A program made the translations under genes and the position numbers. The notes under the pieces were generated by a model. That model searched no databases, had not been told where the DNA came from, and was given only the letters and a program-made list of their open reading frames with translations. DNA of 34,228 nucleotides. It comes from Dimargaris cristalligena. Lineage: Eukaryota > Kickxellomycota > Dimargaritomycetes > Dimargaritales > Dimargaritaceae. Shown here piece by piece: positions 22,401-34,207 of the stretch. The stretch covers positions 5,459-39,686 of the forward strand of contig JANBQC010000241.1 of the NCBI GenBank assembly GCA_027576995.1. Reading direction: 5' to 3'. Numbering within the stretch: position 1 is the first letter of the stretch; each line of letters starts with the position of its first letter.

Positions 22401-25042
22401 ATAAGGAACTGAAGGCACCGGGCAATGTCTAGTTGGCTGTGTGCTTTCTTAAGTCTATTACTAGGGTATGGATGATTCGGTTGATTTTAAGGCCAACTCC
22501 CTTGAACTAGCCGAGCGTGAACTCAAAGTAAACTTACCCACTGTTCCCATTATTCGTTTGCTTTTACAGCCCCTTCTCAAACCTTTAGTATTGAGTGACA
22601 AGGCCCGAAATAGAGGAACTTCTTAAAAGCATATTTAGGTACAGTGATGAACCGAGAAGCAAGTAGGGAGTCACACATACACCAACATCACCCGGGCGGT
22701 TCAGCCCGCGGATTGGTTGACCTATCCCCCCAAAAAGAGGGACACAGTGACTTTGCAACTCCCGATGGCGATCAACGTATTCTTGGGAACTCCGCTGGGG
22801 AGGAAGAGGTGTAGGCTGATTCGGTCAGTATCGTTTTTGGCAGTCCTGGTGGATTTACGGTCGGACATTCTATTCACCAGACTATATTCCCATGAATTGT
22901 CAGATTATTATTGCTATCCCAGTTTGGGAGCATGGTCTAACTAATGTCATCATTTTAGGTAACTGATTAGTTAATAGTAGGCTAACTATACAGTGTATTA
23001 GCATGAGGGATGGAAATAGCGGGTATGAATATCCGCCATAGTCTGGCTTTTGTTTTTTATTATGGACCCAGAGGAAGATGTTGCTTAGACTACTTGCCTA
23101 ATGCCACCTCACAACAAAGATCCCCCAAATGGGGCCCCAATTTTATTTTAGGTGAACTCGGTCGAAGCTGACTAAGTCGTTGGTAAATAGGTTAATCGAT
23201 TGCTTCATTTGTATATTTCGAAAAAAATGGATCTGAAGGGGGGGCCAAGACTTACATGGTGGATCTCTCAGCTCAGCGTAATCCCACCGCTTTTTGAGTA
23301 CCGTTCAATTGGTCCCGAGTTACAATATACTACCATTCCAACGGCGCTCCCCCGTATTAACTAAATACAGACGCATCAAACCAGCCCCGGTTTTTTGAAG
23401 AGATTGCTCACGTCCTTATAGACTCCGACTGATACTGGTCTCTCTTAGAACAGCATGAGCGCACCAATGGGGACTGTGAGGACATATTCAATTTACGTCG
23501 AAATTTTCCGAGTATATTAGATTGGGGATTATTCTAAACTACGTTATTTAGGCACTGATGTGCCCAACTATTCCGAAGGTTGGGTTTGTTTATAATTGTG
23601 AATATCCTAAGGAATAGGTCAGCGTGGGTATCACCGGTGGGACGGTAAGAGTTGGGGATGGAGGTGGTGATAAAGGATGTCGAGTATATGGCTAAACCGC
23701 CAGGGCTATCAACCGGGGTCAGAAGACCAATTAATCCCCCCCCTCCCCAATCCGACCCCTTTCCTTCTCCCTCTCCACCCACTCTTCGATTATACTTTAA
23801 CCGATGAAACAGAAGGCCATAACACACACACACACCACCACCATTCCGAACCATTGAATTCCCGATTTGGAGTACAGCGTATTTATGAATAAGATATTAC
23901 CTTTGGAGGTAACAGGTTCACCCCCTATTTCCTTTTAAGAGGCAGGGTTATCTAATTTTGATTGGTGGCCAATACAATCGGCCGAAGCCACCGTCTTGGG
24001 CGGAGGGGCCATGTATACTGATTGTCCATGAAGTGTAAAGGATTGTCTTCTGTATATATATATTTAAGAAAAGGGGAGGGTCTCCACTTTGGGTGAAGAA
24101 ACGGGGGCTTCCATGAAGGTTAAAGAACAATAAAATACCGAATTTTAACAGTATATAGTCTTTAGAATCTGGGCCGAAGAACCCCCTATTTACCCATTAT
24201 CTGTGCTAAGCACATAGCCGACTGAGATTATTATTATAGCCATCTATACAGTCACGACTAGACACCCTTCCGCCCATGGTGATGGTGGTAGGAGAGGGGC
24301 CTTTCCTATTTACCCCCGCGATAAGGGGAGAATGCCACAATGGGCCAAGTCAAACTAACTGGCGGAATTTGAAGTACCTTGTCAACCACCGTGGCGCTAC
24401 GGGTGTTTCAGAAAATCCGGAAATACAATCTAACCTATATCCTTCAGTGGGAAGTTGCTACCGTGACCCCATATAGCCTTACCGAGAAACACCGGTCAAC
24501 CTAGGCGAAGCGATAGCTTTGGCATTAGTCGGGACGAATATCTAAAGTATTCTATTAAATCTGAGCCAATTTAATTTCACTCATTTGACCCAAGTTTCAG
24601 TTGGTCTGGAAGCCGGAAGAGAGGGGGGAGATAATGGGTTGTTAAAATTATTTCTCTAGTCGGCCCATTTCTCCGACGGCTAGAAGAAAAACAATGATGA
24701 CTCAGGCAATTTTCCCCGCCTTTCTTCAACAATACCTCATTCGCACACCCACACCTACACATATAATATATATACATCCACACATACACAAACGCACACA
24801 CGTAGACAAATTCAAAGCCTCTAGACCCATTAGTTGTCACTTAAACCTAAATAAGTGGCCCCGTACCGACTACTCCTTGCATATTACTAAATGCAGGGGT
24901 GGGGTGAGAGAATGTGAGGGTAAAGACAGTTTGGATTGGTTTTTAGCCAGGCTGGGTCTTGGTGTACAATTGTTAGGCATGTTTTTCCCGGTTGGATCCC
25001 GACATTCGGTAACCGAGTTTCTGGGGAGGAAAGGTAAGGTGA

Positions 25043-25064
25043 GGGGTGGGGTGGGGGGAGGGGG
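25043..25064 (+). other. Strong G-quadruplex-type sequence
   Basis: Four G tracts (4, 4, 6 and 5 Gs) have single-base loops (T, T, A). This is the arrangement expected to give a very stable parallel quadruplex. No gene is attached to it. Confidence 0.6.
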
Positions 25065-25100
25065 TATGGCGAAAACCAAATGACCCATTCCATTTAAGCA

Positions 25101-25195
25101 GGTGAAGCTCAACTGGTTATCTAGGTTCAACCACCTTTCCTGGCAATTGTTATTTTGAAACAATTTTCTTTGTTTGCCTTTGTTTCGTATAACTA
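25101..25195 (-). mobile_element. Decayed fourth copy of the MITE-like element (copy D)
   Basis: The stretch 25101-25131 matches the reverse complement of the right end and adjoining interior of copy B at about 27 of 32 aligned positions (GGTGAAG, TCAACT and GGTTCAAC blocks). Weaker similarity continues through a TTATTTT block and a TTCGTATAAC block. The far terminal repeat is not recognisable, so the right limit is approximate. Confidence 0.45.
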
Positions 25196-25703
25196 TTTAT
25201 GGAGTGGGGAAGTGTGGGGGGGGGGGCTTGTCCAATACATACATGGCATCCACCCTTCAACAGACACCTCCACACCTTCACACACACACCCCACAATCGT
25301 AGCAGTGAATAACTCGATGGATGGGCTCTATTATAAAACATAGGGATGCGAGCGAGGGAATGACGAAACCGGGAACCGTCCCAACGTTTAGGGGCAAATG
25401 GACATTGGCGTTTCATCTAACCTAGTTAGACTTAATATTGGAAACCGGTACGTCAGATTGGGGAAGCTGTCTGTGAGGCGGCGAGATAGGGGGGAGGGTG
25501 AGGGCGTGAGGGTTGGGCGGAAATTCAAGAGGGTGCGGGAAAGGGGGAAGAAATCAAAAATGGGTGTATGGGACACCAAGGTGCACTGCCCCCCATTGAT
25601 ATTCCTTGTCTTTTAAAGCACCCCAAGGCACAGACATTCTTCATCCTAACCCACCATTATTCAGTGGGATTTGGTATGATCACGTAAAAATGGTTAATGT
25701 TGC

Positions 25704-25748
25704 ATGTATATATGTATATGTATATGTATATGTGTGTGCGTGTATATA
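25704..25748. repeat. TATG/TA microsatellite
   Basis: Imperfect TATATG and TGTG units span about 45 bases in non-coding DNA. Confidence 0.75.
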
Positions 25749-27683
25749 GTTTATTTAATTCAATATAAGGTTAGGTTTGAAATCAGGTACTTATGGGAAG
25801 TGAGAGCAGTCTCAATTGACTAATAGGACCTTCATTTATTAGTTCATTTTTGTGACATACTCTCCCTAAATTCCTCCCACATTATTGAGTTACCCCCCTC
25901 CCCTCCTTCCCCCCAATGTTCGGTACATGGTCATCTATGGACCTTTGTAATACACTGGATGCTTAATGTAACAGGTTTCCGGACACTTGGAAACGCTGCA
26001 AGGGTGACTCGCCCGTATATTAAAAAATACCTCGTAAAATCAGCCGATGGAACGGGATTTATGGTTGGATCAAGGGGCGCAGGAGGTTATTAGTAAGATG
26101 CCAAGAACTGAATCGGATGTCGGGATATTGTCCAAAGGACTCGGGGACGGCTGTATACATTTACCGTTACCCTGATTGTGTTGTCTTTTATAATAATGTA
26201 TGGCGCGCTGTTTACACATGTTCCCCCCCAAATAAATAAATAAATGAAACAGGCCCTAATGGGCCAACAGCCACGCCACTGATCCCCCGATTCGGTAGTA
26301 TAGAGCAGAGGTGGGGAAACGCATCTGTAAACCTACCGAAAATTGATCAGGCTTACCGGCTAAATCCAATGGGGATCCTCCACCCGAGATTGTAACCCCC
26401 CAGTTTAATCAGATGGTACCCATCTAAACAGTGATTAATCAATTACCGTATTGCTTACTCCATTCCCACCCTTTGCATCGGCCCCACAAACTCTAAAAAA
26501 AATTAAAAAAAATAGACCGAATGCGGTGGTCTCCATGCGTTCCAGCGTCGATAAATTACTGCAATAATATCCGAATTATACTAATCTACATCAGACCCAT
26601 CCATTACCACATTCGCGTAACATTTTTATCGGGGCCCGCCGACTAGGTTTGGGTCCATACACCGGAGCTGTACATTAAAGTACCACAACATGTTTATTAT
26701 GAATCATACGCTCGGAGGAATATCCTGCGACAGGCCATCCATTCGGCTCGCACACTATCCCATGTAGTGTACGCTGCGTCTACTTTGTCAGTCGAATGTG
26801 TGGTCGGACTGTACCTCGAAAGTGTTCGCTTAGGGAGGGGGACAGCGGTTAAACGTAAGCTCGGATGCCAGAATGCTGGAGTGGGATATACATAGGACGG
26901 GGATCTGAAAGAAGGTAACGGGGGAACCAGGCCGAAAATGGAACTTCCCAGTCGCAAGTAGTCGCGACAGTGGCTCAAGCGAGCTTGTCATCCATGCACA
27001 GCTTACAGGGGGAGGTGTGGGGGGGGGTTATAGTAGCGGTCAATTATCCCAGCAATGGTACATTTGGCATTAGAGTTCCCTATTCCATTCTATCCTTTCG
27101 TCACCGGACCAAGCCCCCCACCCCCGGAATAACCAACTCCCTATTCCGATAAATGATGTTCGAGTACCCGCAGGTTTATGAGTAAATAAGTGAGTATAGC
27201 GAACGCTAGCCATACCTCCTTAAAATAATAACAACAACAACCAGCTATACATCCAACGCCAAAACGATAACTACTGCCCCCACTCCCCGTAGGTCCAATG
27301 AAGGGGGGGGGACCAGAATATTAATATTATCTCGGGCCCTAACCCCTAAAAATCAGACCATTCCGAAAAACTACATCTTAAAATTGCGAAAAGTCGCACT
27401 GCATATCACAGGGTATAGCCACGGAATTCCGGTACCCTGGGAGTGGCGTTGGTGCACCAGATAGATCACCGGGCATTTACGGGGAGAAGAGCCGGTTGTC
27501 ACCTCCCCCTTCTTACGCTTGGAATCGATAGTTCGTGACCATGTTCAAATGGGTGGATTCCACGGTACCGGGTGCATTATCCATCTGCAGCTTGAATAGG
27601 TGGAGGGGGGGGAGGTAGTTGAGTGAACTACATACCCACTAGACTGGGGTAGGGGTTCGACCGGGCGTGATAGGAATGTTCTG

Positions 27684-27815
27684 ATATAGGCGAAATTCGG
27701 CCCAGCTGTATAAGGATTTAAATGATTAGTGTATGGGATATTTATTTTAAACCAGTAATATTTGCTTCATCCAACGGATATGTTGTTATACAGCTCGGCT
27801 GAACCTTTCCCATAT
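27684..27815 (-). mobile_element. MITE-like element, copy C (132 bp)
   Basis: The left arm (27684-27713, ATATAGG to AGCTGTATAA) and the right arm (27786-27815, TTATACAGCT to CCCATAT) are 30 bases each. They pair without gaps at 23 of 30 positions, including ten in a row at the inner end. The interior block TTTATTTTAAACCAGTAATA aligns with the reverse complements of copies A and B, so this copy is inverted relative to them. It has no open frame of note. ATAT at both outer ends would fit duplication of a TA target, but this is not proven. Confidence 0.78.
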
Positions 27816-29460
27816 GAACGTTGGGATGGGTAGAGCTTGTGCCTTACTGCACCGTTTCCTAATACCGGCACTGCTTTTTCCGGATCCATCCATGTCGATA
27901 TAAATACGTAACTGGATGGGCGATGTAAAAAGTAAGGGTAAGGGGGGTTATAAAGGTGAGGGTGAAACGGGCCGGAACTTTTCTTTTTGCTGAATTCTGC
28001 ATTAATTTAGCAATGTTGGGTGAATGTAATTTAGGCAGTACAATGGGTCCTGCCTGGCGGTATTGACTCGCTGCATCCATAGTTCCAGAGTGGCCAGAGG
28101 GGCACACTAATAAAAAAAAATAGGTATGGTGTAAGGGGTGTTGCAATCATTAGTTGGCAGGTATAATTAATCCTGATAGGGTAGGTCTATGAATAACCCC
28201 TTCAGAGAATACGGAGAGTCGGAAAAGGCCCTATCCCTTGTATTTCGGCGCAAAAAATATCTTTTTTGGAAGGGATAGTAGCATCAGGTTGGAAAATACC
28301 TGGAAATGGTAGATCTGGAACAAAAAAATACGTAGGGGATGCAGCTGTAGTCAGTAAATTCCGCCTCATTGAGCCGATTGTTCGGATGGCGGTTGAACTG
28401 GTCGTCGCCTTATTTGCTGTCACAAGTCAGATTGTATGATCTTAGGGGGAAAACCCGGGTCTGTTTACCAAACTGGTTTTCATGTGAAAAGCTCCTTGTT
28501 TATCGATGGATTATATCGCTGAGACGATGAGACTGAATACTATGCAATTATGTGAAGCAGAACCAGAAGAATGTCTGGAACATGTAGTATATTTTCAGTT
28601 TAATAAGTCAAATATTAAATGGAATTGATCATGACGTTGTAATCTATTTTGGGTGTGTATGTATGTGTGGAAGTCGCATGACGAGGGAAATGAATTGGTG
28701 GCTGGTATGTAGTGGTTGATCGTGGTTCATCATCTAAAATGAGACTACCTGTCTGACATTTTATTTTGTGGGGGGGAGGGAATCCACCAGGCCATTCTTT
28801 CCAATGTTTTGGGTGGCAGTGTATGGGAGGGGTGGACCAGGGCTGGTATGGACGTGTGACCTTAGATGCGGACATGCTAGTTTCCTCCCTCCCCCTTTTT
28901 TGTATGTGTTGGCATCCTTCGATTTTCGGGCCATCTGCTGGTTAATGTGGACTAGGTGCGTCCGTGTCTGTGTGTATGTGCCTGGTGGGGGCGGAGAGAG
29001 AGAGAGACAAAGACAGTGTGACCACGGTGGTCCGGATAGTTGGTTAAGACGCCGGAAGCAGCGAACAAAGAAATGGGTGAATGAGAAAAACGAAGATAAT
29101 GTCTGGAAATGGATGTGGACGGAGGATGTTTGAGGATGGGGGGGCGTGCTCGACCGGGACCGGTAAAGTGATCGCCTACCACCCACTGACCTACCCACCA
29201 TTTTCCTCTCCCACTCAACCGTCCTTTCTTCCGCCGCTCACATCCATTTTGGGATATTCGGTAGGGTAAGCGGGCTCTCCAAGTCACCTCGCTCTTTTCC
29301 TCCCGTCAACCTATTTTCTCTGTCTGGTTTCGCTCTATCCATCACCACCTGGCTCCCCACAGTCCACTTTCACGCACCCTGTCTTTTCAGCGAAAGGACC
29401 GGTGGTCGACCGTAGAGCAATGTCACTAGATGTAATTGGACAAGGGGAGGGTGGAGGGGA

Positions 29461-29540
29461 GTAGAGTAGAGTTGAGTAGAGTAGAGTAGAGTAGAGTTGA
29501 GTAGAGTAGAGTAGAGTTGAGTTGACTTGAGTTGAGCTGA
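29461..29540. repeat. Pentanucleotide tandem repeat (GTAGA/GTTGA, 16 units)
   Basis: Sixteen consecutive 5-base units fill exactly 80 bases. Most are GTAGA, with GTTGA interspersed and then dominating at the right end, where the last units decay to CTTGA and GCTGA. Confidence 0.95.
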
Positions 29541-29707
29541 ATGTAATAATGTAGGGATGGCAAACCATATATTCCCCGCCCTTACGGCCACGCTAACCCT
29601 CCGACTCACTGGGTCCAAGCCCACCACCACCGGACCGGATTTCTTCACACACATACATATACACACGCATACCGGCCATTAGGACATCTCCACATGTTCT
29701 CCTTGCC

Positions 29708-29757
29708 CACACACCACACCACACCACACCACACACGCACACACATATATATACACG
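29708..29757. repeat. CACAC/CA/TA compound microsatellite
   Basis: Units of CACAC pass into CA and then TA repeats over about 50 bases, within 170 bases of the pentanucleotide array. Confidence 0.85.
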
Positions 29758-30677
29758 TCACCGCCGAGAGTCCGGTAGACTTGCCAAGTTATTTCCTACC
29801 CGGTTTCCCACTTGTTTAATCTTCAGGAGGTAATCAAGTTAATTCGGGTGAGCGGGACTGAATGGACTACTCCCGGGTTCGTTTGAATTTAATACCAATA
29901 TCATAATCTACAAGATGAAGGGGGGGAAAGGGGGAAGTAGAACCAATGGCGTGTTGTAAGTGGCTTTTTAATTGACAGGCTGGCTAAATAAGGGGGTAGA
30001 GCGATTGTGATTTCCCCGGCAGAGGTGGTGGCACCGGTCTACCGGATTGTTTTTTTTTGCCACAGTAAAGGGTTAGGGCAGAATCTAATAGAAACAACCC
30101 TGTTTGATAAGTATGGTCAAGGGGATATAGGGAGATTCATAAATTCATTATTCTAGCGAAACGGGAAGTTGTACTAGTCGTTTACCAAGCCAAGTCAAGT
30201 GTATGTGTGTGTGAATATGTGAATGTGAATCACACCCAGAAGTCATGATGATTACCATTTCTTCTCCCCTCCCTCCTCCCATTTTATGTTTCCACTGGGA
30301 GCCAATATTTCGGCAATGATCACTATAAAGGTCCATGGGGTCAGTAATACTCGGATCGAGTCATGCCAGTGTAATTACCGGATATCCATGAAAGTAGAAA
30401 TGTGTGAGTGAGTGTGTATGTGTGGGTGGGATGCTTTATTGGGATGGATGTATACATCCTGCTGGGTCAGTAGCGGATCCTCTAAAGCCATAGTGTGTGA
30501 CCTGTCTGATGCCTGGTGGCGGGGAATAGAAATAGTACAGCTCACCTTCTGATAAAAAGGCGCGGGCTTTTCGTGCTAATAATAGTACTCGTAAAGTCCA
30601 TACGATGGAGATGTGGGGGCTATAGGGTTGGGGATGATGAAAAGGGGGGATTTCGTTGGTAGTTGGAGAATGTGAAT

Positions 30678-30820
30678 ATATGGGAGTGGCTCAACAAGGC
30701 TGTAGAACGAAAAATCCTTATGATGAGGCAAAGGCTACTGGTTGAAAATAAACATCCCACCGATTTTCCCATATACACGTATCAGTTGAACCATACAACC
30801 GAGTTGAACTTCACCCATAT
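30678..30820 (+). mobile_element. MITE-like element, copy B (143 bp)
   Basis: The left arm (30678-30707) begins ATATGGGAGTGGCTCAAC. The right arm (30791-30820) ends TTGAACTTCACCCATAT. Twenty of 30 positions pair. The interior aligns with copy A in the same orientation, sharing GGCTGTA/AGCTGTA, ACGAAAAA, CTRGTT and AAAATAAA blocks. A short open frame across it is just the translation of the repeat. Confidence 0.75.
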
Positions 30821-33800
30821 TCTCCTCTCTCTCTCGTATGGCTCATGATTGGACCAGTAGGGCCGGACTTACCACTCGGCTGGTAAATGCCAAAGTGTTG
30901 GTTGGTCCGAGCCTGGGAAGAAGACGATTGGATGGGCCCTATAATCTACCAACCCCCTAATGGCATCCATATCCTATATATACCCCCTATATACACCTGT
31001 TTGCCATCACTTTTATTCTCACCCAGGCGTCGGGCAGGTGCAGCGAGTATAGCACCAAATCAGTATAATACCCGAATGAGAAGGTGTTGTACAGGGGATA
31101 AGGCCCACCTGCCCCGCCATTTGTGTTACGTGAAAGCTTTACAACATTCCCCTATCTTATTCATCCAAGAGGAAAAGGGAGGAGGTGGGGGGGGGATAAT
31201 CAACGGGCGGGGCCTAGTTTTTCCACCAAATCAAATTTGAGGAGGCATTGAATTGGTGGCGGGGAAAAGGTGGGTTGGAGAGTCACCTCCGCTTTGCTTT
31301 AATAGGCCGATCCCATTTAGCACGTGCGTTTGGGTAGTAAGCAAGTGGGGGGAGGGAAGAAGGGATAGAGAGAAGCACATATCCTCCCCCATCCCAGGCA
31401 GGTCAGTCAGTGACAGGCCGGCGGGGGAGGCGGATGGCGTGTTGGTGTTGTCGTTGTCCCATTTTTCTGGGCAACAGGCGGTTATCCGATAGGTCGGTAA
31501 AGCAATAAATGAATGGCTGGCATTTGATCCAGGTTTGGGACCACCAGGGCCCTTGCTTGGCTGCATTTGTAATTTAAGTGGTCCTCCCCAAATAGCCTGG
31601 CATAACTGCTGACTGCATTTTGGGCCATGAGTGGTCCAATATAGGCAGAGCCACTTGGAGGCGTCACCGATGGTGGTTAATACTGATGACTGACTGAGAC
31701 TCTACTCTCCCTCTCTCCTCCTCATACACGCCCCTCTCCTACATGCTATCCAAAAAGCATGGGCCTAATATGTTCATACCCAATACTGTTGCCATTAGTC
31801 CTAGGGCCTTTGCACATTAGCCAATCTTTGGGTCCCTTATTATTTTTTATATGGTTGGCGTGTCTCCTCCCCTCCTCCTCCCCCGTTCACACACACATAT
31901 ACCCAGTTTTTGGTAAACCCAGGAACTCCTCACCCCTTTTCCGCCCGTACGTCATTATTATTCGTTCCTATTCTCCGGTTAGTATATTTTTCCTAGCTCT
32001 TTTGTATTTAATTGCTTTGTCTTCAGACCCATGCTGATGTTTAATATATATGATATATAGAGAAAAAATCACCGTGTTTACTAGCCGCAGAAGATAGGCA
32101 AGGCGCAGCTGGGATGGGAAAGATAATCAAGTCCTAAATCCCTCGCGAATATATCCGATCCCACCGGTTGGAATACGGTGAACCCATGGTATTGGTTCGT
32201 TGATTCTTCCCACCGTTCATTCTCTCAAATGAACAACAATGGGTGGGAGGGTCTCATATGAAAAAGCACAGGGGAGGAGGGCATCATGGCTGGATTTGGC
32301 AGGCGTGATCACATTAGGGAAGAATAACCACCAACTGACTCTCTTTTTTGGCTCTATTGATACAGTGTTTCTTCTTCCAGCCCGGGGGTCAGGAAGTTTC
32401 AGCCCAACAAGGTCCTGTGACTGGGGGGGGGTAAAGGAGCCAGAAGAAGACATAGGGATAGAGGGGGTCATTGGTGAGTGCTAGGTGGAAGTTTGGGGGT
32501 GGGGGGGATACATCATGCCATCATACCGAAAGGGAGGCAAAGAGACTTTAGACAGGTATATGAAAGGGGGGGATCCATATTGGTGGATTGGCGGCGGTGA
32601 ATCGGAAGGACAACAAGACTAGGGATTTTGAAGCAAATCAGAAGGTGGCCTTATTGTCGATTGTATTAACTATCCAGAATTTTCTATACAGAGGGGTACT
32701 AAATAATCAACTTGAAGGTTTGCCCCATTATCGAGGGCGACGATACCATCATACTCCTCCCCCTTCCTCCGCCAGGCTATAGACAGCCAATCGGATGGTA
32801 GAATCGGAGGGGAGGGGTGAGCATCCCTTGGACTTTGCTTTTTAGGCGTTATGCTTTACCGGCCTCCGCTTCGGGCCAGTCTATCGGCATATGTCATTTG
32901 TCGAGCCCAAGAAATCATTGGCACGTCTACTGAGAGTTAATGTGGGGTACAAATCTTGCTTAATTCGATCTACTTCAAACGTGCGTTATATTTATGGTCG
33001 TCACTCTAGACCATGTCGCATTGGCCCTGTGCCCCGATCCAGGCGACTACTGCCGCTCGGTGAAGATGCTGTGGCCAAATTGAGGATGGCGGGTCAATCA
33101 CCCCCATTGACTAGATAGTTGTATCCCGCCTCAGTCTGACAGTATATTTATTGGCATAGATTGATATTGCTATTGATATTGGTGTTGATGTTGACATTAG
33201 ACTCGCAGGGCATCTGCCCCCCACCGCCAAGTCTAAATCTTGACGCGAACCCGGCCGTCCGGATGGCGTGGGTACACCCCTGCTATGGCCCAGCCAGACT
33301 GAGTCAACCCGGCCGTAGCTCTCCTCTGCTCCCCATCGGGCGCCATTGACTTCAATGATCCCATGAATCAACCGTGGTGGATCGGCTTGATTTTTGTATG
33401 ATTACTTGGTGATACGAGAAAGGTAAAATAAGTCAATGGAGTGTCCATTGGTATTGTTCAGTATGTAATGCCAGCGAAAGGAAGGAAAACAACGACCCGC
33501 TCTGTATGACAGTCCCTCGTTGGACGGGTGACGCTCTCCTAGAGACCCGCGTGTGCCTAATTCGTATTCGATCTACTTACCCCTATCACTTGCCAACCCA
33601 CCCCGTTTATAACTCCCCCGGCGGAGAATGGTAAGGGTGCCCCCCCCTCTTTACACGAGAAGGGGTCCCTCCCCCATTGTTTCCATATCGGTGTGCCTGC
33701 CCTTATTATGCCGCGTGCGGGATCCTGCCGATGCCCTCGTCATCCCCAACAGTCCGGGTTTCCTTCTCCTTTTTTTTAACCTTATATGTCTCTCTTATTT

Positions 33801-34104
33801 TCTGCTTCGGGCTATTTTGGTCGCATGCACCCGTATCCCTGGGCCCAACCCACTCAGTCAAGGAGGAGTGTATGTGCATGTCTACCCGAAAAACACGGCA
33901 ATCTCCCGCTTTTTATACCCTTTGGTGCGGAGTTCCCCTCCCTATGCATTCCCGTGCCAGCACCGCGCATACAGTCACGGTCAGCACCACCATTACTACT
34001 GACCCTCCTTCTCTCCTTTCCTTACATGCGGCCCCTGCGCCCGACCTTCATTGCGCATGTATGCGCGACACTGCATATAACTTCACATTATTTTTAATTT
34101 AGGG

Positions 34105-34112
34105 TATAAATA
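34105..34112 (+). promoter_or_regulatory. TATA box at the right edge
   Basis: GGGTATAAATATAAAGG is followed by a C/T-rich tract (about 34133-34160) and an ATG at 34208. This is the same order seen at the other promoters here and implies a gene that continues beyond the window. Confidence 0.5.
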
Positions 34113-34207
34113 TAAAGGATCCCTAATGGCACCCTCTTCTTTCTCTCTCTCACCTTTCATCCACTTTAGCCTAATATACTATACTCCTTGGGAGACGTTG
34201 CGTGCAT

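Larger units (their letters stand above)
19264..25100. other. Gene-poor region upstream of the MGST3-type gene
   Basis: The first 170 bases are the pyrimidine-rich leader and TATA box of the MGST3-type gene. Beyond about 19.5 kb I find only short frames (under 110 codons) without family features. The minus frame at 20769-20548 ends in a basic tail and begins with an arginine-rich stretch, but it opens with GTG. C or G runs occur near 21954 and 23737. A CA run lies near 23822, and a CA/TA-rich tract spans about 24745-24803. Confidence 0.45.
25196..34104. other. Gene-poor, microsatellite-rich right part
   Basis: No frame in these 9 kb shows convincing coding features. The region holds element copies B and C, several microsatellites, G runs (near 25216, 27010, 27302, 29930, 31188, 32425 and 32500) and purine- or pyrimidine-biased stretches. 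The latter include a pyrimidine-rich block at about 33640-34060 before the edge promoter. A 92-codon hydrophobic ATG frame at 31759-32037 (+) and a 75-codon frame at 32891-33118 (+) are unsupported. Confidence 0.45.

Noticed and set aside
25150..25416. 88-codon minus frame following a pyrimidine-rich stretch
   Set aside because: The frame crosses a microsatellite and the decayed element copy, and shows no family features.
30663..30848. 61-codon frame that reads like a transposase remnant (WEWLNKAVERK...)
   Set aside because: It coincides with element copy B. The similarity to 18700-18845 holds at DNA level including the terminal repeats, while the frame is broken in copy A, so it is not coding.
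33677..34102. 141-codon + strand frame
   Set aside because: It opens with TTG, lies in pyrimidine-rich DNA where long Ser/Pro/Leu frames arise by chance, and runs into the TATA box region.
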